Below, one piece after another: positions 35,688-45,164 of a stretch of 64,000 nucleotides of DNA. Under the pieces are notes generated by a model, which worked only from the letters and a program-made list of their open reading frames with translations, had not been told where the DNA came from and did not search any database. Position 1 is the first letter of the stretch. The number at the start of each line of letters is the position of its first letter. Made by a program: the position numbers and the translations under genes. The DNA comes from an uncultured Kangiella sp. GTDB lineage: Bacteria > Pseudomonadota > Gammaproteobacteria > Enterobacterales > Kangiellaceae. The DNA lies in assembly GCA_947498625.1 (NCBI GenBank), contig CANMKR010000003.1, positions 434,001 through 498,000 of the forward strand, read 5' to 3'.

Positions 35688-37121
35688 ATGACTAAGATTT
35701 CCGAGAACTTTATTCAACACATTTCGCAACAGGGGTTAGCTCCTGATGAATTGGAATCTTTTCTTAGCTACTGTAAAAAGCCTTTGCGTCGTAGTTTTCG
35801 AGTCAATAGTCTTCATTTTGAAACCTCATCAATAACACAAGATTGGCAAAACCAAGGCTATCAACTTAATTCCATACCATGGGCAAAAGATGGCTTTTGG
35901 ATCGACGAAGATCATAAAGCACTGCCCGCAGGGTTAGGCAATTACATTGGTCATCAACAAGGACAGATTTATATCCAAGAAGCCAGCTCAATGCTGCCAG
36001 TTACCGCCTTATTTGCGGCGAACCCTAAGCCAATAAAGGTTTTAGATATGGCGGCAGCTCCCGGCTCTAAAACCACACAAATAGCGGCTATGATGGATAA
36101 CCAGGGTTTAATCATCGCCAATGAATTATCTTCATCACGGTTAAAGGGTTTATTTTCCAATGTACAGCGCTGCGGTGTTTCCAATGTTTGCTTAACCCAT
36201 GCTGACGGTCGGGTGTTTGGCGATAAAACTCCTGAACAGTTTGATGCGATTTTATTGGATGCACCATGCGGCGGCGAAGGCACAGTGCGTAAAGATCCTG
36301 ATGCGCTTGAAACTTGGTCGTTAGACTCAGTTTTAGCCATGTCAGAGTTACAGAAGGAATTGATCTGCTCGGCTTTTAAAGCTCTAAAACCTGGCGGTAC
36401 TTTAGTCTATTCCACTTGTACTTTATCGCAGGAAGAAAACCAAAAGGTTTGCCAACACTTACTCCAGCAGTTCCCAGAGCAAGTTAAGATATTTAATTTA
36501 GAAAACCTTTTTGAAGGCACCAGTAAAGCATCCACTAAGGAAGGCTATCTGCATATTTTCCCTCATATCTTTGATAGCGAAGGTTTTTTTGTTGCCTGTT
36601 TTACCAAAGCAGTGACTGAGCCGTTAGAAAACGAAAATGTCTCAAAACGAAAGTTTCCTTTCTCTCCAATTTCGGTTAAAGAGCTAACTAACTTTAAAAG
36701 CTATTGCGAGCATTTTGCTTGGAATATTTCTGATATAGAAAATAATATATGGCAGCGCAGTAATGAGATCTGGTATTTCCCCGACGGCATTGAAGATTTA
36801 ATTGGCAGAATTAAAATGGATAGAATGGGGGTTAAGTTAGCCGAGTCGCACAAAAAAGGGTATCGCCTAGAACATCAAGCTGCCATCGCTTTTGGGAAGC
36901 AATTTAAAACTGCGCAATTTGAATTAAATGCACAAGAAACTTGCGATTTTTTCTTAGGCAGAGATATTTATCCTGATGCTTCATTGGACAATTATCAAGC
37001 TGAGATCCTAGTGACCTTTAATCAGCAACCCATCGGTTTGGGAAAGAAAGTTTCAAACCGAATTAAAAATAATTTACCTCGTGACCTAGTTAGAGATGGC
37101 TCTTTTTCGGCTCTAGCTTAG
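35688..37121 (+). CDS. rsmF: 16S rRNA m5C1407 methyltransferase RsmF
   Basis: SAM-dependent cytosine-5 methyltransferase of the NOL1/NOP2/sun family. The 477 residues contain LDMAAAPGSKTTQIA (SAM motif I, about 118-132) and two catalytic cysteines, in DAPCGGEGT (about 193) and in YSTCTLS (about 244). A C-terminal PUA-like region (about 330-477) is characteristic of the longer RsmF/YebU. RsmB is excluded by length and by the absence of the NusB-like N-terminus. It lies alone between the putA terminator and the convergent gspB-like gene. Confidence 0.9.
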   Translation: MTKISENFIQHISQQGLAPDELESFLSYCKKPLRRSFRVNSLHFETSSITQDWQNQGYQLNSIPWAKDGFWIDEDHKALPAGLGNYIGHQQGQIYIQEASSMLPVTALFAANPKPIKVLDMAAAPGSKTTQIAAMMDNQGLIIANELSSSRLKGLFSNVQRCGVSNVCLTHADGRVFGDKTPEQFDAILLDAPCGGEGTVRKDPDALETWSLDSVLAMSELQKELICSAFKALKPGGTLVYSTCTLSQEENQKVCQHLLQQFPEQVKIFNLENLFEGTSKASTKEGYLHIFPHIFDSEGFFVACFTKAVTEPLENENVSKRKFPFSPISVKELTNFKSYCEHFAWNISDIENNIWQRSNEIWYFPDGIEDLIGRIKMDRMGVKLAESHKKGYRLEHQAAIAFGKQFKTAQFELNAQETCDFFLGRDIYPDASLDNYQAEILVTFNQQPIGLGKKVSNRIKNNLPRDLVRDGSFSALA

Positions 37122-37213
37122 TTAAAGTTTTCACTTGTTTCAGATCTGGCTCGCCACTTAAACTAGAATCAAGAATAACGAAACAGTCATTTAAGTCGGT
37201 TCACAAGTAGATA

Positions 37214-37957
37214 TTATTTCGGGTTCACATCGGTAAGGGAAGCGACTTCATATTGCTTTCCCTGATACGTTATTAGCAAGCTATTTTCTAAGATATCGAT
37301 CACTCTGACTCCATTCGATAACCTCTCGCCTATGCCTAATGCTTTACCGTTTAACATGACAAACCTATCATCAGGTTTATCAGCATAGACATGCGAACTG
37401 TAACGCAATGTTGGCAAGTTAGAATAGTTATCCTTTTCAACGGCTAATGGATCGAATGTGGAGTTAGGCCTCGTGTTTGATGGTGTACTTTCAGTCTTGT
37501 CGGTTAAGCCACTTCCTTGATTAGCAACTGTCCTTGATGAATTTGTTTGAGTACTTCTGACAACTTTAGCCACGACTGGCTCTTTTAATTGTATAGGCTT
37601 TGTCTCAACGGTTAGTCCACTAGTAGAACTCGAGGAGATAGTGTTAGCAATTTCATTGGTCGTTTGATCAATGCTTATTTGAGAACTAGGAGACTCTTGA
37701 TTAACCGATAGTGGTTGTTTCGTATTAGCTGAAACCTGGACTCTAGTTTCGATAGCATTAGCATCTTGCTGAGTGGAGCTATAAACAAAGTAGCCAATAA
37801 TGGCCAACACAACAACACTCAAAATCAGTACAGCTAATTTCCAATAATTAAAACTATCCTGCTCAAAATCTACTTGATAATGCTGGCTTTGTAAATCAGG
37901 AACCGTGCTATCACTTTCAGATTCTTTTTTCTTTAAGGCATCCAATAAATAAGACAT
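37214..37957 (-). CDS. GspB-like general secretion pathway protein
   Basis: A 247-residue protein starting MSYLLDALKKKE, the characteristic GspB/ExeB opening. One transmembrane helix lies at about 37-57 (YWKLAVLILSVVVLAIIGYFV). A Ser/Thr/Asn-rich linker follows, and then a C-terminal GspB domain (LPTLRYSSHVYADKPDDRFVM and VMLNGKALGIGERL). It works with GspA/ExeA to place the type II secretion secretin in the outer membrane. The start overlaps the upstream gspA-like stop codon (TAATG). No other type II secretion genes are visible in the window. Confidence 0.88.
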   Translation of the reverse strand: MSYLLDALKKKESESDSTVPDLQSQHYQVDFEQDSFNYWKLAVLILSVVVLAIIGYFVYSSTQQDANAIETRVQVSANTKQPLSVNQESPSSQISIDQTTNEIANTISSSSTSGLTVETKPIQLKEPVVAKVVRSTQTNSSRTVANQGSGLTDKTESTPSNTRPNSTFDPLAVEKDNYSNLPTLRYSSHVYADKPDDRFVMLNGKALGIGERLSNGVRVIDILENSLLITYQGKQYEVASLTDVNPK

Positions 37958-39651
37958 TAGCGCCCTCCTAACTCATCAATTGGCAACTGCAGCATAGGAA
38001 TATTATCTACGGTTAAATTATTGATCATCATGACAGTATGCTTGCCAACAACACCATCGCTAACTAAACCGTTTTGCTTTTGGAACTGCTCAACCCAGTC
38101 CTGCACCCTGACATTGTAACTGCGTGTTAAAGGTGAAGAGCCCTCAATTTCCTTAATAGCATCTAGCAACCAATTTAGTGCAGTTCCTCTTGCTCCAAAC
38201 GCAATAGCCTCATTCATACCATTTGGTTTTTTCCAAAACAATTGATATTCACCGGTCCAAATGGGGTTCAACTTAGCTCTATCAATAGTGACCTGATTAG
38301 TACCAAATTGTAACTGAGCCTCTGTTTTATTAAGCGCTGTCAAAACTCCCCAATAGGTTCCAGTGTTTCCGGATTGAAATTTCAAATTGACTGGGCGGTT
38401 TAATTTTTCTAAAAAATTCCATCCAGTAAACCCTTGATCACATTCAAGGGTATAATTCTTTACAAATTCACACGCCTCGCCGGATTGAAAAGGAATATAT
38501 TCAATTCCCCATAATGCCAATAAATTTTGCGTCGCTAGTGACCCAGTTCGATCCCAGCTTTGTTGGTTCCAAAAATCATTGGCTAATTTTTCAGGTGCAG
38601 ATTTGGTAAGCTGCGCTTGCAATGCTTGTTCTTTTTCCGCCAGCTGTTGCTCTAATCGTTGCTTTTCAACTGCTTGCTTTGCCACCAACTCTGCTTTTTC
38701 GATCTCTTGGTTGAGTTGATAATATCGAAAATTAAACCAAGCCAATGCTATGACTGGAACTAACGCCAACCAACGCAACCGATACCATTTTGGTTCTGAC
38801 TTATTAGAAGAAGCTCTTGAGGATTTCTCAGCACTCTTAATTTTTTGACCTAAAACTTCTTGTGAAGCTTTCTGAACAATTTTGTCGCTCACCTGATGTT
38901 GATTTTCTGAAAAAGCGCCGAGCATTGCTCTATCACTAATGACATTAATTAAACGTGGCACACCTTGACTATTTTTATGAATCGCCTGCACAGATTTTTT
39001 GGTGAACACTGGGCGATTTACTCCAGCAATTCGCAAGCGATGTTCTACATAGGCTTTGGTTTCAGTTAAGGATAAAGGCCGCAAGTGATAACGCGCAGTA
39101 ATTCTTTGTGCAAGCTGGCGCAATTCTTTTTTTGCTAACAGCTCTTGCAATTCTGGCTGGCCAATTAAAATGATTTGTAAGAATTTTTTCTTATTCGTTT
39201 CCAAGTTAGTTAATAAACGAATCTGCTCTAGCACGTCCACACTTAGGTTTTGCGCCTCATCGATCATTAATACCGTATTGAGACCTTTGGCTTCCGACTT
39301 AATTAAATAGTTAGTCAATAAATCCGTAAAGACCTTAAGGCTATCTTCATTATTGTCATATAGAATACCCAGCTCATCGCACATGGTTGCCATCAGCTCT
39401 ATGGCATTCAGCTTTGGATTTAAGATATAAGCAAGACGAACGTCATCTGGAAGCTGCTCTAATAAACAGCGACACACGGTCGTTTTACCTGTTCCCACTT
39501 CTCCAGTGAGCAAAACAAAACCACCACCTTTGCCTATTCCATAGAGCAAATGCGCTAAGGCGTCACGATGCCTCTCGCTCATAAATAGATAGCGCGGATC
39601 AGGAGAAATGGTGAACGGGTTCTCTTTTAACCCAAAAAAATCGTTATACAT
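37957..39651 (-). CDS. GspA/ExeA-like AAA ATPase with peptidoglycan-binding domain
   Basis: A 564-residue protein. It begins MYNDFFGLKENPFTISPDPRYLF, the ExeA family hallmark. The P-loop GEVGTGKT is at residues 50-57 and Walker B VLMIDEAQNL near 132-141. A transmembrane helix (about 292-308, WLALVPVIALAWF) and a periplasmic coiled coil follow. Toward the C-terminus lie a peptidase C39-like stretch and a putative peptidoglycan-binding domain (VQDWVEQFQKQNGLVSDGVVG). It is thought to remodel peptidoglycan to allow secretin assembly, together with GspB encoded next. Confidence 0.88.
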   Translation of the reverse strand: MYNDFFGLKENPFTISPDPRYLFMSERHRDALAHLLYGIGKGGGFVLLTGEVGTGKTTVCRCLLEQLPDDVRLAYILNPKLNAIELMATMCDELGILYDNNEDSLKVFTDLLTNYLIKSEAKGLNTVLMIDEAQNLSVDVLEQIRLLTNLETNKKKFLQIILIGQPELQELLAKKELRQLAQRITARYHLRPLSLTETKAYVEHRLRIAGVNRPVFTKKSVQAIHKNSQGVPRLINVISDRAMLGAFSENQHQVSDKIVQKASQEVLGQKIKSAEKSSRASSNKSEPKWYRLRWLALVPVIALAWFNFRYYQLNQEIEKAELVAKQAVEKQRLEQQLAEKEQALQAQLTKSAPEKLANDFWNQQSWDRTGSLATQNLLALWGIEYIPFQSGEACEFVKNYTLECDQGFTGWNFLEKLNRPVNLKFQSGNTGTYWGVLTALNKTEAQLQFGTNQVTIDRAKLNPIWTGEYQLFWKKPNGMNEAIAFGARGTALNWLLDAIKEIEGSSPLTRSYNVRVQDWVEQFQKQNGLVSDGVVGKHTVMMINNLTVDNIPMLQLPIDELGGR

Positions 39652-39732
39652 GCAACCTCATATCTTGATCATCAATTGTTGTTTTGTTTATTCAAGATGC
39701 TTTGATAATATACTTATACAAGCAAGACTATA

Positions 39733-39747
39733 TAGAGTTTAACTCTA
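39733..39747. promoter_or_regulatory. Small palindrome upstream of DUF4124 gene
   Basis: TAGAGTT-T-AACTCTA is a perfect 15-base palindrome with a one-base centre, 34 bases before the start of the DUF4124 gene and in the intergenic space it shares with the divergent gspA-like gene. It may be an operator; no regulator is known. Confidence 0.3.
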
Positions 39748-39781
39748 GATTAAAACCCTAAAACATGGAGCTCTGCCTAGC

Positions 39782-40324
39782 ATGAAACACTTTTGGTTAA
39801 TTTTATCGATTCTTAGCATCAGCTTTCTATCGACTTCTATTGAAGCGGGTAAAATTTATAAGTGGAAAGACAAGAATGGTAAAATACACTTTTCAGATAA
39901 ACCGCCAAGGGACGAGTCGGTAAAAACTGAATCTAAAACCGTTGAAGAGCTCAATACAATTGTCGGCAAACCTCGCTCAAATGATTCAAGCAGCAACAAT
40001 TCCACTACAAATGAGCCAACTGCTCAGGCTATATCTAATAGTCGAATCAGCACTCAACAGCAACCAAAAAATGGACTGTCTGAAGCTGACTGTAAGCGTT
40101 CTGTAGCTAATACTCGCAACGCGATTCCACAACTGAAACAAGAGCTGCTAGCAACTGCCGGCAATAACCCAATGACCCAAGCCTTGTTGGAAGAGTTAGA
40201 TAGTCAAATGGCCACCGAGCTCACAGTAGAAAAATGTTTAACCAGTACTGGTAACGATGCCAAGAGTTATAAATGTATGGTCACCACCACCAATATCATG
40301 CGCTGCATAGATAAGATGATGTAA
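39782..40324 (+). CDS. DUF4124 domain exported protein
   Basis: A 180-residue protein with a signal peptide (about 1-22, ending TSIEA) followed directly by the DUF4124 domain, GKIYKWKDKNGKIHFSDKPP, which is the diagnostic start of this family. A low-complexity Ser/Asn linker leads to a C-terminal region with four cysteines (CKRS, CLTS, CMVT, CIDK) likely to form disulfides. The function is unknown. It ends two bases before the cca start. Confidence 0.85.
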   Translation: MKHFWLILSILSISFLSTSIEAGKIYKWKDKNGKIHFSDKPPRDESVKTESKTVEELNTIVGKPRSNDSSSNNSTTNEPTAQAISNSRISTQQQPKNGLSEADCKRSVANTRNAIPQLKQELLATAGNNPMTQALLEELDSQMATELTVEKCLTSTGNDAKSYKCMVTTTNIMRCIDKMM

Positions 40325-40326
40325 CT

Positions 40327-41562
40327 GTGGAGTTTTACTTAGTTGGTGGAGCTGTTCGTGATGAGCTATTAGGCATAGCGGTCAAAGATAAAGATTATCT
40401 GGTAGTCGGCTCTAATCCGAAGGAAATGCTTGCCAAAGGTTTTAGAGAAGTCGGTAAAGATTTCCCGGTTTTTCTTCATCCAAAAACTGGCGAAGAATAT
40501 GCGTTAGCCAGAACCGAGCGAAAGTCTGGCAAAGGCTATAAAGGCTTTAGCGTTGATTTTTCGCCAGAAATTACCATCGAACAAGATCTTATTCGCCGGG
40601 ATTTAACCATTAATGCCATTGCTAAATCTGACGATGGCACTCTAATTGATCCTTTTAACGGTCAACAAGACATTCAATCTAAAACACTGAGGCATGTCTC
40701 TCCTGCCTTTGCTGAAGATCCTTTAAGAGTGTTAAGAGTGGCTCGTTTTGCCGCCCGCTTTCATCATTTAGGTTTTAGTGTCGCGAGCGAAACGTTAGAT
40801 CTCATGGCGCAACTAGCAAAATCAGAAGTGTCTGAGCTCACTCCAGAAAGAGTCTGGCAGGAAACTCAAAGAGCCTTAGAAACTAACTCACCTTGGATTT
40901 ACTTTGAAGTATTACGCGAGTGTGGCGCTTTAAAAGTGTTAATACCAGAATTGGATAAATTATGGGGGATTCCCAACCCTGAAAAGTGGCACCCCGAAAT
41001 TGATACAGGGATCCACACTATGATGGTGCTTGAGCAAGCCGCGAAAAAAACTCAAGATCCAGTGGTTCGTTTTGCCGCCCTATTTCATGACTTAGGAAAA
41101 GGTGAAACGCCACCTGCTGAGTGGCCGCATCATAAAGGCCATGAAGCTTCTGGCGTGCCAGTGATTGAAAACGTCTGTAAACGGTTAAAAATACCGAAAG
41201 AGTATCAAAAGCTCGCGGCGCAAGTTTCTCGCTATCACCTGCATTGTCATAAGATGTTTGAACTGCGACCAAATACCGTTTTGAAAGTCTTAAAAGGACT
41301 GAAGGCTTACCGCAATCCTGACTTCTTAAAACAATTTATTACCAGTTGCGAAGCTGATTTTAATGGTCGTCTTTACAACGAAGAAAAGCCTTACCCGCAA
41401 GGCGATTTTTTATGGCAGTGTTATCAAGTCACTAAAAGTCTAAACACTCAAGCGTTAATCGATAAAGGCTATACTGGCAAGCAACTTGGGGAAGAGATTG
41501 ATAAAGAGAGAGTTACTCAAATTAAAAGTATAAAATTGAACCTCAAGGTTTTTGAAGTATGA
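40327..41562 (+). CDS. cca: CCA tRNA nucleotidyltransferase / phosphohydrolase
   Basis: Adds or repairs the CCA end of tRNAs. The 411-residue protein has the class II nucleotidyltransferase head: LVGGAVRD at 5-12, then the catalytic aspartates Asp21 and Asp23 in KDKDYLVVG. RRDLTINAIA and RVLRVARFAARF follow. A C-terminal HD domain (AALFHDLGKG near 253) supplies phosphatase and phosphodiesterase activity, as in E. coli Cca. The start is GTG, two bases after the previous gene. It ends in an ATGA overlap with the next gene. Confidence 0.96.
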   Translation: MEFYLVGGAVRDELLGIAVKDKDYLVVGSNPKEMLAKGFREVGKDFPVFLHPKTGEEYALARTERKSGKGYKGFSVDFSPEITIEQDLIRRDLTINAIAKSDDGTLIDPFNGQQDIQSKTLRHVSPAFAEDPLRVLRVARFAARFHHLGFSVASETLDLMAQLAKSEVSELTPERVWQETQRALETNSPWIYFEVLRECGALKVLIPELDKLWGIPNPEKWHPEIDTGIHTMMVLEQAAKKTQDPVVRFAALFHDLGKGETPPAEWPHHKGHEASGVPVIENVCKRLKIPKEYQKLAAQVSRYHLHCHKMFELRPNTVLKVLKGLKAYRNPDFLKQFITSCEADFNGRLYNEEKPYPQGDFLWQCYQVTKSLNTQALIDKGYTGKQLGEEIDKERVTQIKSIKLNLKVFEV

Positions 41563-42068
41563 AGTTTTGCATCATATTATTCACTCTCGTGGTATCTAAT
41601 AATTTAAATGCTTTAGAAAGAGGTTGGTATGTTCATACTCATAATAATGAGTATGCGGTAATCATCGAATCCAATCAAACTTTCTCGATGAACATAAAAG
41701 ATGCTTTAATATCAATTTCTCCTAAAGTTTGCTTAAAACACTTTCGCATAGGCTATCAATTAGATAAAGATATTGAATTACAAAGTGAACTGCATGCCTT
41801 TTTATTAAAAAATCATTCAAAGCTGTATTCAGAAGCATTAGATTCTACAGGTAATATGCATAACCCCAAAGTAATAGCTCTCCACCAAGCATTTAATAAA
41901 GCTCTATTATCTACGTCTTTAGTCAGCAAATTAAACTCAGCTCTTAGCGCACGAAACGAGCAAATATTATCTGTGAGCTTTGAGAAATTCACTGTCAATA
42001 AAAGTGCGGCTAATACTCAATTTAATGCAATTGTTTGGCTTTCAACAGATGCTTGTAGTGAACACTAA
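41559..42068 (+). CDS. Small exported protein coupled to cca, unknown function
   Basis: A 169-residue protein with a signal peptide (MKFCIILFTLVVSNNLNA, 18 residues). Its ATG overlaps the cca stop as ATGA, so it depends on cca translation. The mature region has two cysteines (SPKVCLKHF and TDACSEH) and no family that I recognise. It converges with uppP, from which it is separated by 11 bases. Confidence 0.65.
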   Translation: MKFCIILFTLVVSNNLNALERGWYVHTHNNEYAVIIESNQTFSMNIKDALISISPKVCLKHFRIGYQLDKDIELQSELHAFLLKNHSKLYSEALDSTGNMHNPKVIALHQAFNKALLSTSLVSKLNSALSARNEQILSVSFEKFTVNKSAANTQFNAIVWLSTDACSEH

Positions 42069-42079
42069 TATTAATAGCC

Positions 42080-42904
42080 CTAAGACAAGAAAAACAATGC
42101 AAACAAGCCAACCCCTAAAGCTATTCGATACCAAACAAATGGCATAAAGCCGATTCGTTCAAGCCACTTTAAGAATAGGTGAATACAGGCAAAAGCGCTG
42201 ACAGCTGAAACCACAACGCCTAAAATTAAAAAGCTCCAATCAAAGTGAGCACCTTCGCTTACCAATTGATAGCCTTTTAAACCACCAGGTAAAACAATGG
42301 CGGGAATGGATAAAAGAAAAGAATAGCGAGCGGCGGCAGTTCTTGTAAAACCTAATAAAGCTGCAGCGGTCATGGTGACACCAGAGCGTGAAGTACCAGG
42401 GATAAGCGCTAAAGCTTGCGCACCACCAATCACAAAAACGTCTTTCCATGATAATTGGTATTCATCTTTTAACTCTTCTGCTTTAGCACTTTTATATCTT
42501 TTGTCTGCAACCGCTAATAGCAAACCAAAGACTATTGTGGTGGTAGCAATTACTGGTATCGCGCGTAAATAATTGTCCACTATATCAAAAGCTTCTAAAA
42601 ACAAACCAAATAAGCCCACGGGTATAGTGCCTAGAATTACTGCCCAAGCTAAACGCGAGTTAGGCGTATGGTTGCCTTTAAAGGTTGAACCAAACCATGC
42701 ACTAATCATGGCGGCCACTTCTTTCCTAAAGTAAACCAATACCGCAGTCAAAGTACCCACATGCACTGCCACATCGAAGGCCAATCCTTGATCTTGCCAA
42801 CCCAAAATTTTCGAGGTCAAAATTAAATGGGCTGAACTTGAAACTGGTAAAAATTCAGTTAAGCCTTGAACTAATGCTAAAAATATTGCTTGCAGCCAAT
42901 CCAT
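42080..42904 (-). CDS. uppP: Undecaprenyl-diphosphatase UppP (BacA)
   Basis: Membrane phosphatase that recycles the undecaprenyl lipid carrier for cell-wall synthesis; overproduction gives bacitracin resistance. The 274-residue length is usual. The two conserved active-site segments are [15 protein letters not shown] at 13-27 and [13 protein letters not shown] near 174-186. About eight hydrophobic helices are present. As in E. coli it lies between cca and folB. Confidence 0.96.
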   Translation of the reverse strand: MDWLQAIFLALVQGLTEFLPVSSSAHLILTSKILGWQDQGLAFDVAVHVGTLTAVLVYFRKEVAAMISAWFGSTFKGNHTPNSRLAWAVILGTIPVGLFGLFLEAFDIVDNYLRAIPVIATTTIVFGLLLAVADKRYKSAKAEELKDEYQLSWKDVFVIGGAQALALIPGTSRSGVTMTAAALLGFTRTAAARYSFLLSIPAIVLPGGLKGYQLVSEGAHFDWSFLILGVVVSAVSAFACIHLFLKWLERIGFMPFVWYRIALGVGLFALFFLS

Positions 42905-42928
42905 ACATATTCTCGATTGTTGTTAGTA

Positions 42929-43201
42929 TTAATTTAGATACTTTTCTATCCCAATGTAAAAGCCATAGACCATAACTTGCAAAAAGATAATAAACCAAAA
43001 CCAAGCACCAAAACCCATAGCTTTTTCAGTGAAAGTCTCTAGCTTTTTATTACGCCAAACTAGCACTACAGAAATAGCTGTAGATATCGATGAAACCAAT
43101 AACAAGATCCCCCACCAAGGCAAGTCATCTTTTGCTGCAAAGGCTGTATCAGGGGTAAGCGTGATACAAAGGATTAATAATATCCAGCTAAGTTTTTTCA
43201 T
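42929..43201 (-). CDS. Small two-helix membrane protein, unknown function
   Basis: A 90-residue protein with an N-terminal signal-like segment (ILLILCITLTPDTAFAA) and two further hydrophobic stretches (WWGILLLVSSISTAISVVLVW and WFWFIIFLQVMVYGFYIGI). Its ATG overlaps the end of the midA-like gene by four bases, so it is translationally coupled. No family is recognised. It lies 24 bases upstream of uppP on the same strand and is probably in the same transcript. Confidence 0.65.
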   Translation of the reverse strand: MKKLSWILLILCITLTPDTAFAAKDDLPWWGILLLVSSISTAISVVLVWRNKKLETFTEKAMGFGAWFWFIIFLQVMVYGFYIGIEKYLN

Positions 43202-44442
43202 AATCGGTATAATTGGTTGTCTAGAGAAAAACCTTTCAAGTCAATATCAAGATCGGCATCAATCGCTTTTGAGAAGGCTAAGACTTTGCAAGTTTCGCCC
43301 ATTTCTTCCGGCAGTAACAATTGCTTTAGTTGCTGCCCTATTTTTATGCTCGCCATTGTATCAGAAGTAACTTCTGACTCCATCATTTGTTGTGCTAAAC
43401 CCTCAATTCCAGCCGCTAATAAATACATCGATTGGGTGCTATAGCCCAGCAGGTTAGCTTTTACTCCATCGGCGGCCAAGGCTGCTTGAGTAAAATTAAC
43501 CGAGCTAGTAATGTCTTGCAAACCCAGCAAATGCAATGGATTATCGGTTTTATGATGGCGATAATATTGCTGCAATGTACCGCCAGCACGTGAGCTATTG
43601 AATAACTCATCTTCAGAATGACCATAATCCACAATAAAGATAACCGCTCGCTGACAAGCTTCTACTAACGATTTAATCCAGCCTGAAAGCTGTCCTCGAT
43701 GCTCAAATTTATGTCCGTGCTCACAAACCTTCGGTAATGAGTATGTATCATCCTGCCATTCAAAAGCAAAGCCATCGTCAGTTACCGTTACTTGCGCTTT
43801 TTCTACACTAGAGTTCTTATCTGAGCCATTATTAATCATTAAATCAACAGGAATGGCATCTGCAACTTCGTTTGCAAAAATCACTCCCTCAAAATTTCTA
43901 GGTAATGTTTCTAGCCAAGTGACTCTATCAATTAAATGCGGCAACTTTTCTTGAATAAGCGCAACTTGTCTAGCTCTTAATTCCGCAGAAACTTCGAGAA
44001 TATAATAGTTTTGCGGTAATTGATTTTCCTTTTCAAGTTGCTGCAAACAATCCACACAAAAAATACCGCTACCCGCGCCCAATTCTAAAATGTTTGATTG
44101 AGTTTGCTGAAAAACTTGCATGAATTCTTGAGCAAAGGATTGAGCAAATAATGCAGAGATTTCTGGAGCTGTGACAAAATCACCGCCGGAGCCAAATTTC
44201 TGGTTACCTGAAGCATAGTAGCCCAACCCGGTTTGATATAACGCCATCTGCATAAAATCTTGAAAATCAATTGAGCCCGACTTGATGATGTTACTGGCAA
44301 TCGTTTTTGCCAATTCAAAACTAGCCTTTATCGCTAATGGCACTGCTTGTGGTAATTGTTGTCGAGCTAGCTCTTGCTGAATATAGCTTTGATAATTCTC
44401 TAGGGACTGACAAAAAGTTGGCAAGATTTTCGTTTCAAGCAT
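43198..44442 (-). CDS. SAM-dependent methyltransferase, MidA/NDUFAF7 family (COG1565)
   Basis: A 414-residue protein with FQDFMQMALYQTGLGYYA near the start, FGSGGDFVTAPEISALFAQ, SAM motif ILELGAGSGIF near 118-128, and VIFANEVADAIPVDLM. These are hallmarks of the COG1565 family, whose mitochondrial member NDUFAF7 methylates an arginine of complex I. The bacterial substrate is not known to me. Its start overlaps the stop of the pteridine reductase gene (TAATG). Confidence 0.88.
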   Translation of the reverse strand: MLETKILPTFCQSLENYQSYIQQELARQQLPQAVPLAIKASFELAKTIASNIIKSGSIDFQDFMQMALYQTGLGYYASGNQKFGSGGDFVTAPEISALFAQSFAQEFMQVFQQTQSNILELGAGSGIFCVDCLQQLEKENQLPQNYYILEVSAELRARQVALIQEKLPHLIDRVTWLETLPRNFEGVIFANEVADAIPVDLMINNGSDKNSSVEKAQVTVTDDGFAFEWQDDTYSLPKVCEHGHKFEHRGQLSGWIKSLVEACQRAVIFIVDYGHSEDELFNSSRAGGTLQQYYRHHKTDNPLHLLGLQDITSSVNFTQAALAADGVKANLLGYSTQSMYLLAAGIEGLAQQMMESEVTSDTMASIKIGQQLKQLLLPEEMGETCKVLAFSKAIDADLDIDLKGFSLDNQLYRL

Positions 44443-45149
44443 TAAAGAAACTCACCACCATCCACAGGAATAATAGCGCCAGTAATAAAGCTTTGTGCTA
44501 CTAAAAAAGCTACCGCATCCGCAATGGCTTCCGGCGAGCCAGTTCTGTTCAAAGGGATCTGGTTTGCCATCCGCATAAAATGATCTTCTGATGCTCCCGG
44601 CGGGGCCATAATTGCGCCAAGCCCCAAACCATTGACTTGGATCTTCGGAGCCAGCTCTTTGGCTAAGCACTCGGTTAAATGCCATAAAGCTGCTTTGGAT
44701 AATCGATACACTAAATGATCGCCAGCAGGGTTTTTAATACGATTATCTAAAATATTAATGATGTGGCCGTTGCTGGGTTTTGATTGAGCAAAAGCTTGCG
44801 CTAAGAGAAGAGGAGCTTTTAAATTGATATCCATTACTCGGTTAAAACCATTTAATGGCTGCTCAATGCTATCATTTTCAGGAAAAATGGCAGCGCTATT
44901 GACCAACACTTGTAACTCACCCAACTCACTAGCCAAATTTATGATCTCTTTGGGATTCGCAAGCTGCTGTAAATCCGACTGAATTAACAACGAATTACCA
45001 CCAAGCGCTTCAATCTCTAACTGGGCACTTTTAGCGGCGGCCTCAGAGCCATTATAGTGTAACGCTATATCATAGCCTTCTTTAGCTAATTTCAATGCAA
45101 TTGCTCGCCCTACTCTAATGGCGCCGCCAGTCACTAGTGCTACAGTCAC
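44442..45149 (-). CDS. Pteridine reductase (FolM-like short-chain dehydrogenase)
   Basis: A 235-residue NAD(P)H-dependent SDR. The cofactor motif TGGAIRVGRAIA at 7-18 contains the TGxxxRxG form that marks pteridine reductases (PTR1/FolM), and catalytic Tyr and Lys are in YRLSKAAL near 150-157. VNSAAIFP replaces the usual NNAG. It lies directly after folB and folK, supporting a role in reducing dihydrofolate or dihydromonapterin. Whether it acts on folate or monapterin cannot be told. Confidence 0.88.
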   Translation of the reverse strand: MTVALVTGGAIRVGRAIALKLAKEGYDIALHYNGSEAAAKSAQLEIEALGGNSLLIQSDLQQLANPKEIINLASELGELQVLVNSAAIFPENDSIEQPLNGFNRVMDINLKAPLLLAQAFAQSKPSNGHIINILDNRIKNPAGDHLVYRLSKAALWHLTECLAKELAPKIQVNGLGLGAIMAPPGASEDHFMRMANQIPLNRTGSPEAIADAVAFLVAQSFITGAIIPVDGGEFL

Positions 45150-45164
45150 TGAATACTCCCCTTA

